From Aliivibrio_A kagoshimensis (GTDB lineage Bacteria > Pseudomonadota > Gammaproteobacteria > Enterobacterales > Vibrionaceae): 8,982 nucleotides of DNA. Position 1 is the stretch's first letter. Every line of letters begins with the position of its first letter. Shown here one piece after another: positions 1 to 6,680 of the stretch. The notes beneath the pieces are model-generated. The model saw only the letters and a list, made by a program, of their open reading frames with translations. It was not told the origin of the DNA and made no database searches. Location of the stretch: NCBI RefSeq assembly GCF_050337105.1, contig NZ_JAKJSQ010000104.1, positions 1-8,982 of the forward strand. The letters are read 5' to 3'. Position numbers and translations under genes: made by a program.

Positions 1-14
1 ATATAAGGGAATGT

Positions 15-1769
15 ATGTTTAAACTAACCTTGATTCCACTCAGTATCGCTTTTGCTTCATCTTCAGTATACGCAACCTCTTCGATCGAAGAAGTCGCCGA
101 CACGGTTGCTCCTGAACTTACCAGTAAAGTAACCAGTAAACAGAGTGTGGTTGCCGACAATTTCATGGTGGCAGCAGCCAATCCACTTGCCGTGGAAGCA
201 GGATATCAAATTCTAAAATCGGGTGGATCTGCAGCAGATGCATTAGTGGCCGTTCAAACCGTTCTCGGTCTGGTTGAGCCTCAGTCATCAGGTTTAGGCG
301 GTGGAGCATTCCTTGTCTACTTCGATGCAAAAAGCAAAAAAATCACCACTTTTGATGGCCGAGAAACCGCGCCTCTAGCGGTAAAGCCTGAGCTGTTTCA
401 AGACGAAAACGGTAAACCGCTTAAATTTTTTAATGCGGTAGTTGGCGGTCGCTCAGTGGGTACGCCGGGAACCGTAAAGCTGCTCGCAACCATGCATGAG
501 AAATACGGTCGCAAAGCTTGGTCAGAACTATTCCAACCAGCGAAGGATTTAGCAACCCACGGTTTTACCGTCTCCGAACGACTCGCATCTTCCATTGCCC
601 GAGACAAAGATCGCTTGAGCCGCTATCCAGATACTAAAGCGTATTTCTTCACCTCCGATGGCGAGTCGCTGAAAGAGGGAAGCCTATTGGTGAATAAACC
701 TTACGCGAAAACGTTAGATACACTGGGGAAAGAGGGAGAGTCGGCTTTCTATTCAGGGCAACTTGCCAAAGATATCGTCAAAAAAGTATCCGGGGTTAGT
801 GACAATCCGGGTTTCCTAGCATTGGAAGATTTCGCCACATACAAAATTCTCGAAAGAGCGGCGACATGTGTTGATTATCGTCAATATGAAGTGTGCGGAA
901 TGGGGCCACCAAGTTCGGGTGCGCTTACTGTCGGTCAAATATTAGGGATTGCCAGTCATTTTGATTTGAAAGCAATGGGGCCGAATGATCCTCAATCGTG
1001 GCAGATCATCGGCGATGCTTCTAGGCTCGCGTTCGCTGACCGTGGTCGTTATATGGCCGACTCCGATTTTGTGCCAATGCCAGAAGGTTTATTGGATAAA
1101 GACTATCTGAAAAACCGAGCGGCGCTGATCACCAAAGGTAAGCCTTTATCTAACATCTCACCAGGAACCCCTCCTTGGAGCAGTAAGATGGCGCTGTCAG
1201 ATGATCAGTCTATCGAGCTCCCTTCCACGACGCACATTGTAATTGCCGATAAAGAAGGCAACATCATCTCGATGACCAGTACTATTGAGAACGGGTTCGG
1301 CTCTCGCGTCATGAGCAACGGTTTTTTATTAAATAATGAATTGACCGACTTCTCTTTTGCATCACATAAAAATGGCTATCCAATTGCTAACCGCGTCGAG
1401 CCGGGAAAGCGCCCTCGGTCTTCTATGTCGCCGACCATAGTACTGGAAAACGGAAAACCATACATGGCAGTCGGCTCACCGGGTGGTTCTCGAATTATCG
1501 GTTATGTTGCACAAACACTTATTGCGCATTTTGACTGGGGTATGGACATTCAAGAAGCCATCAATATGCCACATCTTGTTAACCGTTTTGGTACCTATGA
1601 TCTGGAGGAAGGGACAGATGCAGTGCGCTTTAAAGAACCACTTGAAAAAATGGGATTCAAAGTAAATATCCGAGATCTAAATTCTGGGTTGCATGGTGTT
1701 GTATTCACGGATAACAAATTAATTGGTGGCGCAGACCCGAGACGTGAAGGTATTGCAATGGGTGACTGA
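15..1769 (+). CDS. ggt: Gamma-glutamyltransferase (glutathione hydrolase), periplasmic
   Basis: This is an Ntn-hydrolase that cleaves the gamma-glutamyl bond of glutathione and related peptides, or transfers the glutamyl group to amino acids or water. The 584 aa length fits the family (E. coli Ggt is about 580). A signal peptide is visible: Lys3, a hydrophobic core, and a likely cut after VYA at residue 20, so the enzyme should be periplasmic. As in all Ggt, the precursor should self-cleave before Thr405 (STTH at 404-407), which becomes the nucleophile of the small subunit. Other family signatures are GRETAP (115-120, substrate carboxylate Arg116), NNELTDFS (440-447), PRSSMSP (467-473) and GSPGGSRI (487-494). 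The position matching E. coli Asn411 is Glu425. The segment between DFS and KRP is shorter than in E. coli, so the lid loop may be shorter. The start is set by AAGGGA at 5-10. An ATG at 11 is excluded because it meets a stop within four codons. Upstream control lies outside the window. Confidence 0.96.
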   Translation: MFKLTLIPLSIAFASSSVYATSSIEEVADTVAPELTSKVTSKQSVVADNFMVAAANPLAVEAGYQILKSGGSAADALVAVQTVLGLVEPQSSGLGGGAFLVYFDAKSKKITTFDGRETAPLAVKPELFQDENGKPLKFFNAVVGGRSVGTPGTVKLLATMHEKYGRKAWSELFQPAKDLATHGFTVSERLASSIARDKDRLSRYPDTKAYFFTSDGESLKEGSLLVNKPYAKTLDTLGKEGESAFYSGQLAKDIVKKVSGVSDNPGFLALEDFATYKILERAATCVDYRQYEVCGMGPPSSGALTVGQILGIASHFDLKAMGPNDPQSWQIIGDASRLAFADRGRYMADSDFVPMPEGLLDKDYLKNRAALITKGKPLSNISPGTPPWSSKMALSDDQSIELPSTTHIVIADKEGNIISMTSTIENGFGSRVMSNGFLLNNELTDFSFASHKNGYPIANRVEPGKRPRSSMSPTIVLENGKPYMAVGSPGGSRIIGYVAQTLIAHFDWGMDIQEAINMPHLVNRFGTYDLEEGTDAVRFKEPLEKMGFKVNIRDLNSGLHGVVFTDNKLIGGADPRREGIAMGD

Positions 1770-1875
1770 TACTAAGAAATGTTATTACGTTAATCATTAA
1801 ATATGAGGACGCTCACCTTTTTTCCTCACACAAATACTATGCTTATTGTAGTGTTTCTACTAAGAGGAACTGGTT

Positions 1876-2304
1876 ATGCAATACAAACATATTCTTGTTG
1901 CACTAGAGCTAGCAGAAGAGAGTTACACTCTTATTGATCGCGCTGTTTTTCTCGCCAATCAGCTGGATTCAAGAATTTCTTTTATCCATATCGATGGGAC
2001 CCACGGTGAGATCTATCCCGACTTAGTCGATATCAAAGTTAACCCCGATTTAAGACCACTCAATGAACATACCATGGAGCAACTCCGTGCCTTTGAAACT
2101 AAGACTGATTTCCCTGTCTCAAAGTTTATCGTGGGCACAGGGGACTTAAGTGAAAAACTGCATGAGGTGATCAGTGGAAATAACATCGACCTGCTGATTT
2201 GTGGTCATCACCACGATTTTTGGAGTCGCATTATCTCCTACTCACAAAACCTTATTAATAAGTCCCCGGTTGATATTTTAGTGGTACCAATAATAGAGGC
2301 TTGA
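1876..2304 (+). CDS. uspA: Universal stress protein A
   Basis: This is a cytoplasmic universal stress protein of the UspA class, a small homodimeric alpha/beta protein. E. coli UspA accumulates on growth arrest and many stresses. The 142 aa length is typical. It opens with YKHILVAL (residues 3-10), the conserved first beta strand, has GTGDLSEKL in the middle, and ends with LLICGHHHDFWSR, QNLIN and VDILVVP. These blocks match E. coli UspA nearly residue for residue. The G-2x-G-9x-G(S/T) nucleotide-binding loop of ATP-binding Usp proteins is absent, as in UspA itself. A good ribosome binding site (AAGAGG at 1862-1867) precedes the ATG by 8 bases. It lies 106 bp after ggt on the same strand. The gap has no clear terminator and only a weak imperfect hairpin (1832-1839 with 1849-1856), so read-through from ggt or its own promoter are both possible. 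Confidence 0.95.
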   Translation: MQYKHILVALELAEESYTLIDRAVFLANQLDSRISFIHIDGTHGEIYPDLVDIKVNPDLRPLNEHTMEQLRAFETKTDFPVSKFIVGTGDLSEKLHEVISGNNIDLLICGHHHDFWSRIISYSQNLINKSPVDILVVPIIEA

Positions 2305-2331
2305 TGGCAACGTTATCTTACATGCTCGGGT

Positions 2332-2362
2332 TTACCAACTTTTTTGTTAAGGAAGTTGGTAA
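2332..2362. repeat. 10-bp perfect inverted repeat after uspA (stem-loop)
   Basis: TTACCAACTT (2332-2341) is followed by its exact reverse complement AAGTTGGTAA (2353-2362). The 11 bases between can add two G-U and two A-U pairs, leaving a GTT triloop, so an RNA hairpin of about 14 pairs is possible. It starts 27 bases after the uspA stop codon. No T-tract follows on either strand, so it is not a canonical intrinsic terminator. It could protect the uspA mRNA 3' end, act as a poor terminator, or be a protein-binding palindrome. Confidence 0.6.
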
Positions 2363-2465
2363 TACAGACATTCAATTGAAACACAAAGCGACTTGCTTCT
2401 GTAGGTCCGTTATTATAGATATGACTCGATCTTTACTTTCTTTCAGTTAAAAAGGACAAACTGCA

Positions 2466-2846
2466 ATGCTTTTAGGTGTATGTCTTGGCACTAATGATCT
2501 GCACAATGCGGGGCTATTTTACGATAAGCTATTAAGTACACTTGGTATGGTTCGCACTATGGAGGTAGACGGCGAAATTGGTTATGGCACTTCTGATGGC
2601 CAGAGCTGTTTTTGGATTTTAACTCCTTTCGATAACCAACCAGCATCTAACGGTAATGGCACGCAAATCACCTTCAAGGCTGCGAGTAACGACATGGTAG
2701 AAGCGTTCTATCATGCCGCTTTGAAACATGGCGCAACAGACGAAGGCTCTCCCGGCTATCGGTATCGCCCTCGTTATTTTGGCGCTTACTGTCGTGATCT
2801 GGATGGTAATAAGTTACACGTAATGTATGAAGCTGAGTATGATTAG
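2466..2846 (+). CDS. VOC family (glyoxalase/dioxygenase-fold) protein
   Basis: This 126 aa protein has the vicinal-oxygen-chelate fold, which is built from paired beta-alpha-beta-beta-beta modules. The first module starts with a GVCLGTNDLHNAGLFYDKLLSTLGM pattern at residues 4-28, matching the family's 'strand, D-L, A-x-x-F-Y, L-G' opening. The second contains ITFKA (68-72), the AFYHAALKHGATDEG helix and turn (80-94), and the closing YFGAYCRDLDGN block (104-115). The usual metal ligands look changed: Gly4 is where a His is common, Gln67 where a second His is common, and His118 where Glu is common. Substrate and metal use therefore cannot be assigned, and it may not be a glyoxalase. The ribosome binding site AAGGAC (2452-2457) lies 8 bases before the ATG. 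A TATAGA element near 2414 could be a -10 box, but no good -35 accompanies it. The gene seems to be its own unit, separated from uspA by the inverted repeat. Confidence 0.85.
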   Translation: MLLGVCLGTNDLHNAGLFYDKLLSTLGMVRTMEVDGEIGYGTSDGQSCFWILTPFDNQPASNGNGTQITFKAASNDMVEAFYHAALKHGATDEGSPGYRYRPRYFGAYCRDLDGNKLHVMYEAEYD

Positions 2847-2914
2847 CCACGGTTAATCGTGAAATCGGATATATATCCAAGTTTTGCGCTCATCAACGCT
2901 TGTTTAATCGTACC

Positions 2915-3829
2915 TTATGGCACAGAAAATCCTTTTGAAGCTACCCACACGCGATACCACTGCTCGGTATTCATTTGCAGTTTTCGTGCCCCAATGGCTT
3001 CTTTTACTCTTGCAATTTTTCCTGAACCGATAAGAGCAACAGGGTTTGATGGGTGCTTTAATACCCAAGAAAAAATCACCTGCTCAATAGAGTGAGCCCC
3101 TAACTCTTCTGCCAATTGCGTTAAAGTGCCACGTAATCGTATGGCCTGTTCAGTCTGTTCGCTAAAAATATGACCACCCGCCAGACACGACCATGCCATT
3201 GGGCGTATACGGCATTGTTGCAATTGGTCGCACACACCATTTCCAATAACATCAAAGTGCATTGGGTTCATTTCTACCTGATTGGTCACCAATGGAGCCT
3301 CTAAACGAGACTGCAATAAATTGAATTGAGAAACGGTAAAGTTTGATACGCCAAAATGTTTTACTTTACCGCTCTTTTTAAGCTCAGCAAAAGCTTCTGC
3401 AACCTGATCAACATCCATAAGAAAATCAGGACGGTGAACTAACACGGTATCGAGCTGTTCAACACCTAAACGACGTAATGAATTGTCGATTGAGTCCAGA
3501 ATGGCTTGTTTACTACTGTCATAGTGAGATACGCGCTTTTCACCGTTGCCCGTTGCAATACCATTAATGCCAAACTTTGACACTATTTCAATTTTTTCTC
3601 GCATGGTGGGATCGAGTTTTAACGCCTCACCAAATAAAGTTTCACATCGACCTGAACTATAGATAGCGGCGTGATCAACGGTTGTCACTCCCATTTCTAC
3701 ATGGCTTTTCAAGAATGACAAGCGTTCTTGAGGGCTCATCTCCCATGACTCTAAACGCCAATAACCTTGAATGAATTTAGAAAACTCCGGCCCTTGTGGT
3801 GCCATTAAAACTTTTTCAACATGACTCAT
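2915..3829 (-). CDS. ydhF: Aldo/keto reductase, YdhF type
   Basis: This is a cytoplasmic NAD(P)H-dependent oxidoreductase with the (beta/alpha)8 barrel of aldo/keto reductases. Its 304 aa are very close to E. coli YdhF (about 298 aa), sharing APQGPEFS, GYWRL, GVTTVDHA, FGEALKL, KVKHFGVSNFT, RPMAWSCL and GSGKI.RV. The family catalytic tetrad is complete: Asp52 and Tyr57 in VDHAAIY, Lys85 in VSKFG, and His132 in VHRP. The NAD(P)-binding C-terminal part is present (IGSGKIARV, 267-275). The physiological substrate of YdhF proteins is not something I can assign. AAGAGA at 3835-3840 is the ribosome binding site, 5 bases before the ATG. The gene begins 45 bp after the small membrane-protein gene on the same strand, so they may be co-transcribed. 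It converges on the VOC gene with a 68-bp gap. Confidence 0.94.
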   Translation of the reverse strand: MSHVEKVLMAPQGPEFSKFIQGYWRLESWEMSPQERLSFLKSHVEMGVTTVDHAAIYSSGRCETLFGEALKLDPTMREKIEIVSKFGINGIATGNGEKRVSHYDSSKQAILDSIDNSLRRLGVEQLDTVLVHRPDFLMDVDQVAEAFAELKKSGKVKHFGVSNFTVSQFNLLQSRLEAPLVTNQVEMNPMHFDVIGNGVCDQLQQCRIRPMAWSCLAGGHIFSEQTEQAIRLRGTLTQLAEELGAHSIEQVIFSWVLKHPSNPVALIGSGKIARVKEAIGARKLQMNTEQWYRVWVASKGFSVP

Positions 3830-3874
3830 AATAATCTCTTAGTTATTGTGGAAAAATGATGAATACTGCGCACT

Positions 3875-4120
3875 TTACTCGAGTAAAAAATATCGACCAA
3901 TGCCATATAGATATAGGATAGAAAAAATAATATTAATGTATTTAAGTTGTCGTTCAGTATGAAGCCAGGCACAGTATATCCAGATCAAGCAGAAAGGAAG
4001 CCCGACAAACATGGTTAATGGATACCAGTTTTGCACGATGGCGACGGTACTAATAATGCCGAGGACTAACGCTAACCACTTCAGCTCCTGTTCATAGTTT
4101 GCGAGAGTCTTTTTTTCCAT
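3875..4120 (-). CDS. Small three-helix inner-membrane protein, function unknown
   Basis: I do not recognise this gene. From the ATG at 4120 it codes for 81 aa beginning MEKKTLANYEQELKW. Three hydrophobic segments follow: residues about 15-30, 33-53 and 61-78, joined by short loops (NWYP after the first, HTERQ after the second). The charged N-terminus and the HTER loop suggest the N-terminus is cytoplasmic, but the topology is inferred. An LKWL opening with this spacing is seen in other small membrane proteins of unknown function. A longer frame back to a GTG at 4171 exists, but it lacks a ribosome binding site, whereas GAAGGA at 4132-4137 precedes the ATG by 11 bases, so I prefer the short form. 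It lies 45 bp before the ydhF-like gene on the same strand and is divergent from the LysR gene. Its last codons and stop form a 14-bp palindrome (3874-3887). Confidence 0.7.
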   Translation of the reverse strand: MEKKTLANYEQELKWLALVLGIISTVAIVQNWYPLTMFVGLPFCLIWIYCAWLHTERQLKYINIIFSILYLYGIGRYFLLE

Positions 4121-4266
4121 TATCGCTGAAATCCTTCTTAATATTATAAATTCAATATCCAATACTAGCACTCAATAGCAATATCATCATAACGGTCAGT
4201 GAATTAGTGGCAGCTTGGTGGTATATTTCAAAGATTAGCTAGCGGCAACATCGAGGTTAAAACACT
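4121..4266. promoter_or_regulatory. Divergent intergenic region between the membrane-protein and LysR genes
   Basis: These 146 bp separate two divergent genes and must hold their start signals. LysR regulators often control the divergent neighbour and themselves from such a gap, so this is the most likely place for an operator. I could not find a convincing T-N11-A site with symmetric arms. A TATAAT lies on the - strand at 4143-4148, but it would place the transcription start inside the ribosome binding site of the small gene, so it is doubtful. Confidence 0.4.
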
Positions 4267-5154
4267 ATGGACGTCAAAGTCTTCCGCACATTTTTAGAAG
4301 TGGCAAAAGTTCGTCACTTTGGCCGAGCCGCTGACAACTTATACATCACTCAAGCCGCGGTAAGTGCGCGTATTAAACAGCTAGAAGGTTATTTTGATAC
4401 TCAGCTATTTATTCGTGAAAGAAATAACATTCGCCTTACCAGTGCTGGGGAGCGTCTGATCGGATATGCCGATATCATGGTAACCACTCTGCAGCAGGCG
4501 AAATTTGAACTCTCTTTAGAAGAGACAAAAACGCTGCAACTCACTCTGGGTGGCACACCGAGTATTTGGGATGCCTATCTACAGAACTGTTTAAGTGTCA
4601 TCACTGACGCCTTTGGTGGTTATGGCTTTATGGCTGAGGTGCAGATACCGCAGCAACTTGATCGCAGTTTATTAGAACGTACCTTAGATCTCGCTTTTAT
4701 TTTTGATCCTCTTAAATCCGAAGAGTTAGAGTGTAAAAAAGTGTCCGATTTAGTACTGGTATTGGTCTCGACTCAACCGTGTGATATTCAACAAGCGATG
4801 AGTGAAAAGTATGTCTATGTCGACTGGGGAACTCGCTTCTCTTCCGAGCACGCCGAACGCCATGCTAAAGCACCGGCTCCCTATTTACGAACATCAACAG
4901 GTCGTATTGCTCTGGATTTTATCTTAGAGAAAGGGGGAACTGCATACCTACCTGCCTCTATTGTTGATCCTTTTATTAACTCTGGACAGCTGTATCACGT
5001 AGATGGCGCGGAGGATTGGAGTCGACCAATTTATCTCAGTTACCGGAAAAACAGCACCTCAATCGAAGCAATCAAACAGGTTGAAGCCTTAGTCAAAGAG
5101 ATAGATTTGCTTGCTGCATATAGCCTACAGCAAGCGGGTGAGTTACTACCATAA
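4267..5154 (+). CDS. LysR-family transcriptional regulator, HdfR-like
   Basis: This is a DNA-binding regulator of 295 aa, the normal LysR length. The N-terminal winged helix-turn-helix (about residues 3-62) reads TFLEVAKVRHFGRAAD, then YITQAAVSARIKQLE (26-40) and RNNIRLTSAGE (52-62), all very like E. coli HdfR. The effector-binding part (about 91-280) also shows HdfR-like blocks: a VDWG-x-x-F motif, an RTSTGRIAL segment, and GGTAYLPAS. E. coli HdfR represses the flagellar master operon flhDC. That target should not be carried over, since vibrios use a different flagellar hierarchy and this may be a paralogue. GAGG at 4253-4256 lies 10 bases before the ATG. It is divergent from the small membrane-protein/ydhF pair, its likeliest local target. 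Its last 9 bases overlap the end of the convergent transporter gene. Confidence 0.92.
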   Translation: MDVKVFRTFLEVAKVRHFGRAADNLYITQAAVSARIKQLEGYFDTQLFIRERNNIRLTSAGERLIGYADIMVTTLQQAKFELSLEETKTLQLTLGGTPSIWDAYLQNCLSVITDAFGGYGFMAEVQIPQQLDRSLLERTLDLAFIFDPLKSEELECKKVSDLVLVLVSTQPCDIQQAMSEKYVYVDWGTRFSSEHAERHAKAPAPYLRTSTGRIALDFILEKGGTAYLPASIVDPFINSGQLYHVDGAEDWSRPIYLSYRKNSTSIEAIKQVEALVKEIDLLAAYSLQQAGELLP

Positions 5155-6531
5155 TAGCATTGCTATCAGGGTTAAAATGACCATACAGACGAAATTAAGA
5201 ATGATCCCAACTCGCATCATTTCGTGCTGTTTGATGTGACCAGACGCAAACACAATCGCATTGGGTGGTGTCGCTACGGGCAACATAAAGGCACATGAGG
5301 CTGCGGTTGCAATTAACACAGACAACACCACTGGGGAAAGACCAAATGCCTCTGCTACCCCTGCAAACACTGGAACTAACAGCGCTGCACTGGCCGTGTT
5401 ACTGGCAAACTCAGTCAAAAAAACCACAAAACCAGCAATCACTAACATGATTAAAAACAGGTCCCACTGAGAGATCATATCGCTCAACTCATTGGCTAAA
5501 AAGACACTGGTGCCTGTCACTTTGAGCACATTGCTTAAGCAGATGCCTCCACCAAATAGCAACAATACGCCCCAATCTGCCGTTTTTTCTACATCTTTCC
5601 AATGCACTACACGCGCAAAATTAACCAAAACAATTGCGAGCAGAGCCACCAAAGTATCAAACTTGGCAAAACCACCGATCATGGCATTAATGGGTTTACC
5701 AAAAATCCACAAAAATACCGTTAAGACAAAGATACAAAGGGTCACGATTTTGCCTTTGTCCCAGTTGACGGGTTCATAGTTAATTTCAAAGCTACCTGTT
5801 AACTCAGGTTTGAGCATCAAATAGAGCACTGCAATAGCGAAAGGCAGCAAGATGAGAGAGGTTGGTAGACCAAACGACATCCACTCGGTAAATGTGAGGC
5901 CGACTTCAGCAGCAGCTATCGCATTAGGAGGGCTTCCTACTACGGTTGCTATCCCACCAATACTGGCGCTATATGCAATGCCTAATAACACAAAGACATA
6001 GGTATTGTGTCCACTCTCTTCATTCACCTTTGAAAGAATACCCAACACCAATGGCAACATCATTGCCACGGTAGCGGTATTACTGATCCACATTGAAAGT
6101 AGAGCTGTGGCACCAAATAACATAAAAACAGCCACACTCATCTTGCCATTCGCTAGTACCAGTATTTTATCGGCAATTACTTTATCAAGATTTTGTCTGC
6201 GCATCGCAGCAGCTAACGCAAAGCCGCCAAGAAAAAGAAAAATGATCGAGTTAGCAAAGTTATTTAATGCCGTTTGAGTATCAAACACATCAAACAGTAC
6301 TGCGATGATTGGGACAAAAATGGCGGTTACGGTAACATGCAGCGCTTCGGTAAGCCAAAGCACAGCAATAAAGGCTAAGATACTCAACCCTAGAACCACT
6401 TTAGGTTCAAAGGGTAAATAGTTATACATCAAATAAAATAGCAACAAATCCAGCAAAATAATGATGCTATTTTTGTTAAAGAACCACTCCGTAGTATTAC
6501 CTGGTAGTGGCACATTATCGTTTTTATTCAT
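5146..6531 (-). CDS. SLC13/DASS family Na+-coupled dicarboxylate symporter (VcINDY-like)
   Basis: This inner-membrane secondary transporter probably imports succinate and other C4-dicarboxylates with Na+. Its 461 aa match Vibrio cholerae VcINDY (462 aa) along most of the length. Both Ser-Asn-Thr motifs that form the Na+ and carboxylate sites fall at the same numbers as in VcINDY: Ser150-Asn151-Thr152 and Ser377-Asn378-Thr379. Other shared blocks are NTYVFVLLGIAYSASIGG (176-193), GSPPNAI (199-205), DWGVLLLFGGG (319-329), FLTEF (371-375) and ASCAFMLPVATPPNAIVF (411-428). The family has 11 membrane helices and two re-entrant hairpins, and the hydrophobic pattern fits. The ribosome binding site AGAGGGAG (6539-6546) is 7 bases from the ATG and sits inside nested inverted repeats. 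The exact substrate may differ (succinate, malate or citrate). The gene follows the glutaredoxin-like gene on the same strand after 149 bp, so it probably has its own promoter. Confidence 0.95.
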   Translation of the reverse strand: MNKNDNVPLPGNTTEWFFNKNSIIILLDLLLFYLMYNYLPFEPKVVLGLSILAFIAVLWLTEALHVTVTAIFVPIIAVLFDVFDTQTALNNFANSIIFLFLGGFALAAAMRRQNLDKVIADKILVLANGKMSVAVFMLFGATALLSMWISNTATVAMMLPLVLGILSKVNEESGHNTYVFVLLGIAYSASIGGIATVVGSPPNAIAAAEVGLTFTEWMSFGLPTSLILLPFAIAVLYLMLKPELTGSFEINYEPVNWDKGKIVTLCIFVLTVFLWIFGKPINAMIGGFAKFDTLVALLAIVLVNFARVVHWKDVEKTADWGVLLLFGGGICLSNVLKVTGTSVFLANELSDMISQWDLFLIMLVIAGFVVFLTEFASNTASAALLVPVFAGVAEAFGLSPVVLSVLIATAASCAFMLPVATPPNAIVFASGHIKQHEMMRVGIILNFVCMVILTLIAMLLW

Positions 6532-6598
6532 CGTAATGCTCCCTCTTACAGGATGGTGGTTTCCATTAAACCACTACCTATAAAGTAGCACCATTACG
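6532..6598 (-). promoter_or_regulatory. Nested inverted repeats around the ribosome binding site of the symporter gene
   Basis: Just upstream of the symporter start codon, GTGGTTT (6556-6562) and AAACCAC (6568-6574) form a perfect 7-bp inverted repeat with a 5-base loop. It can be lengthened with bulges by the outer AGG/CCT bases. Around this, CGTAATG (6532-6538) and CATTACG (6592-6598) form a second perfect 7-bp pair. In the mRNA the outer 3' arm would fill the space between the ribosome binding site (6539-6546) and the ATG at 6531. This could limit translation if transcription starts upstream of 6598. The start site is unknown, so an operator role at the DNA level is equally possible. It matches no riboswitch class I know. 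Confidence 0.45.
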
Positions 6599-6680
6599 TG
6601 TAACTGATCATTAGCCATATCAAAATTGTGGGATTATTTTATGTTACTTGTTGCACTGCTCCATAAAATATAGCCTCAGA

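Noticed and set aside
1804..1828. TGAGGA / TCCTCA inverted repeat after ggt as a terminator
   Set aside because: The stem is only 6 bp with a 13-base loop, and the T-run lies inside the loop and not after the stem.
2867..2878. Perfect 12-bp palindrome GGATATATATCC between the VOC and aldo/keto reductase genes
   Set aside because: It is AT-rich, has no loop and no T-tract on either side, so it is not a credible bidirectional terminator for the convergent genes.
2859..3095. A + strand open frame of 78 codons over the end of the aldo/keto reductase gene
   Set aside because: Most of it is antisense to conserved reductase codons, and the start has no ribosome binding site.
3874..3887. Perfect 14-bp palindrome TTTACTCGAGTAAA
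   Set aside because: It is made up by the last codons and stop of the small membrane-protein gene. It has no loop or T-tract in the gene's direction, so it is probably a chance palindrome, although an operator for ydhF cannot be excluded.
4121..4171. Upstream GTG start at 4171 for the small membrane protein
   Set aside because: No ribosome binding site precedes it, and the ATG at 4120 has GAAGGA upstream. The extra 17 residues do not look like part of the helix pattern.
5261..6277. Open frames antisense to the symporter gene (about 5261-5470, 5492-5779 and 6005-6277, + strand)
   Set aside because: They mirror the coding constraint of a strongly conserved membrane protein on the other strand, lack good ribosome binding sites, and their translations resemble no protein family.
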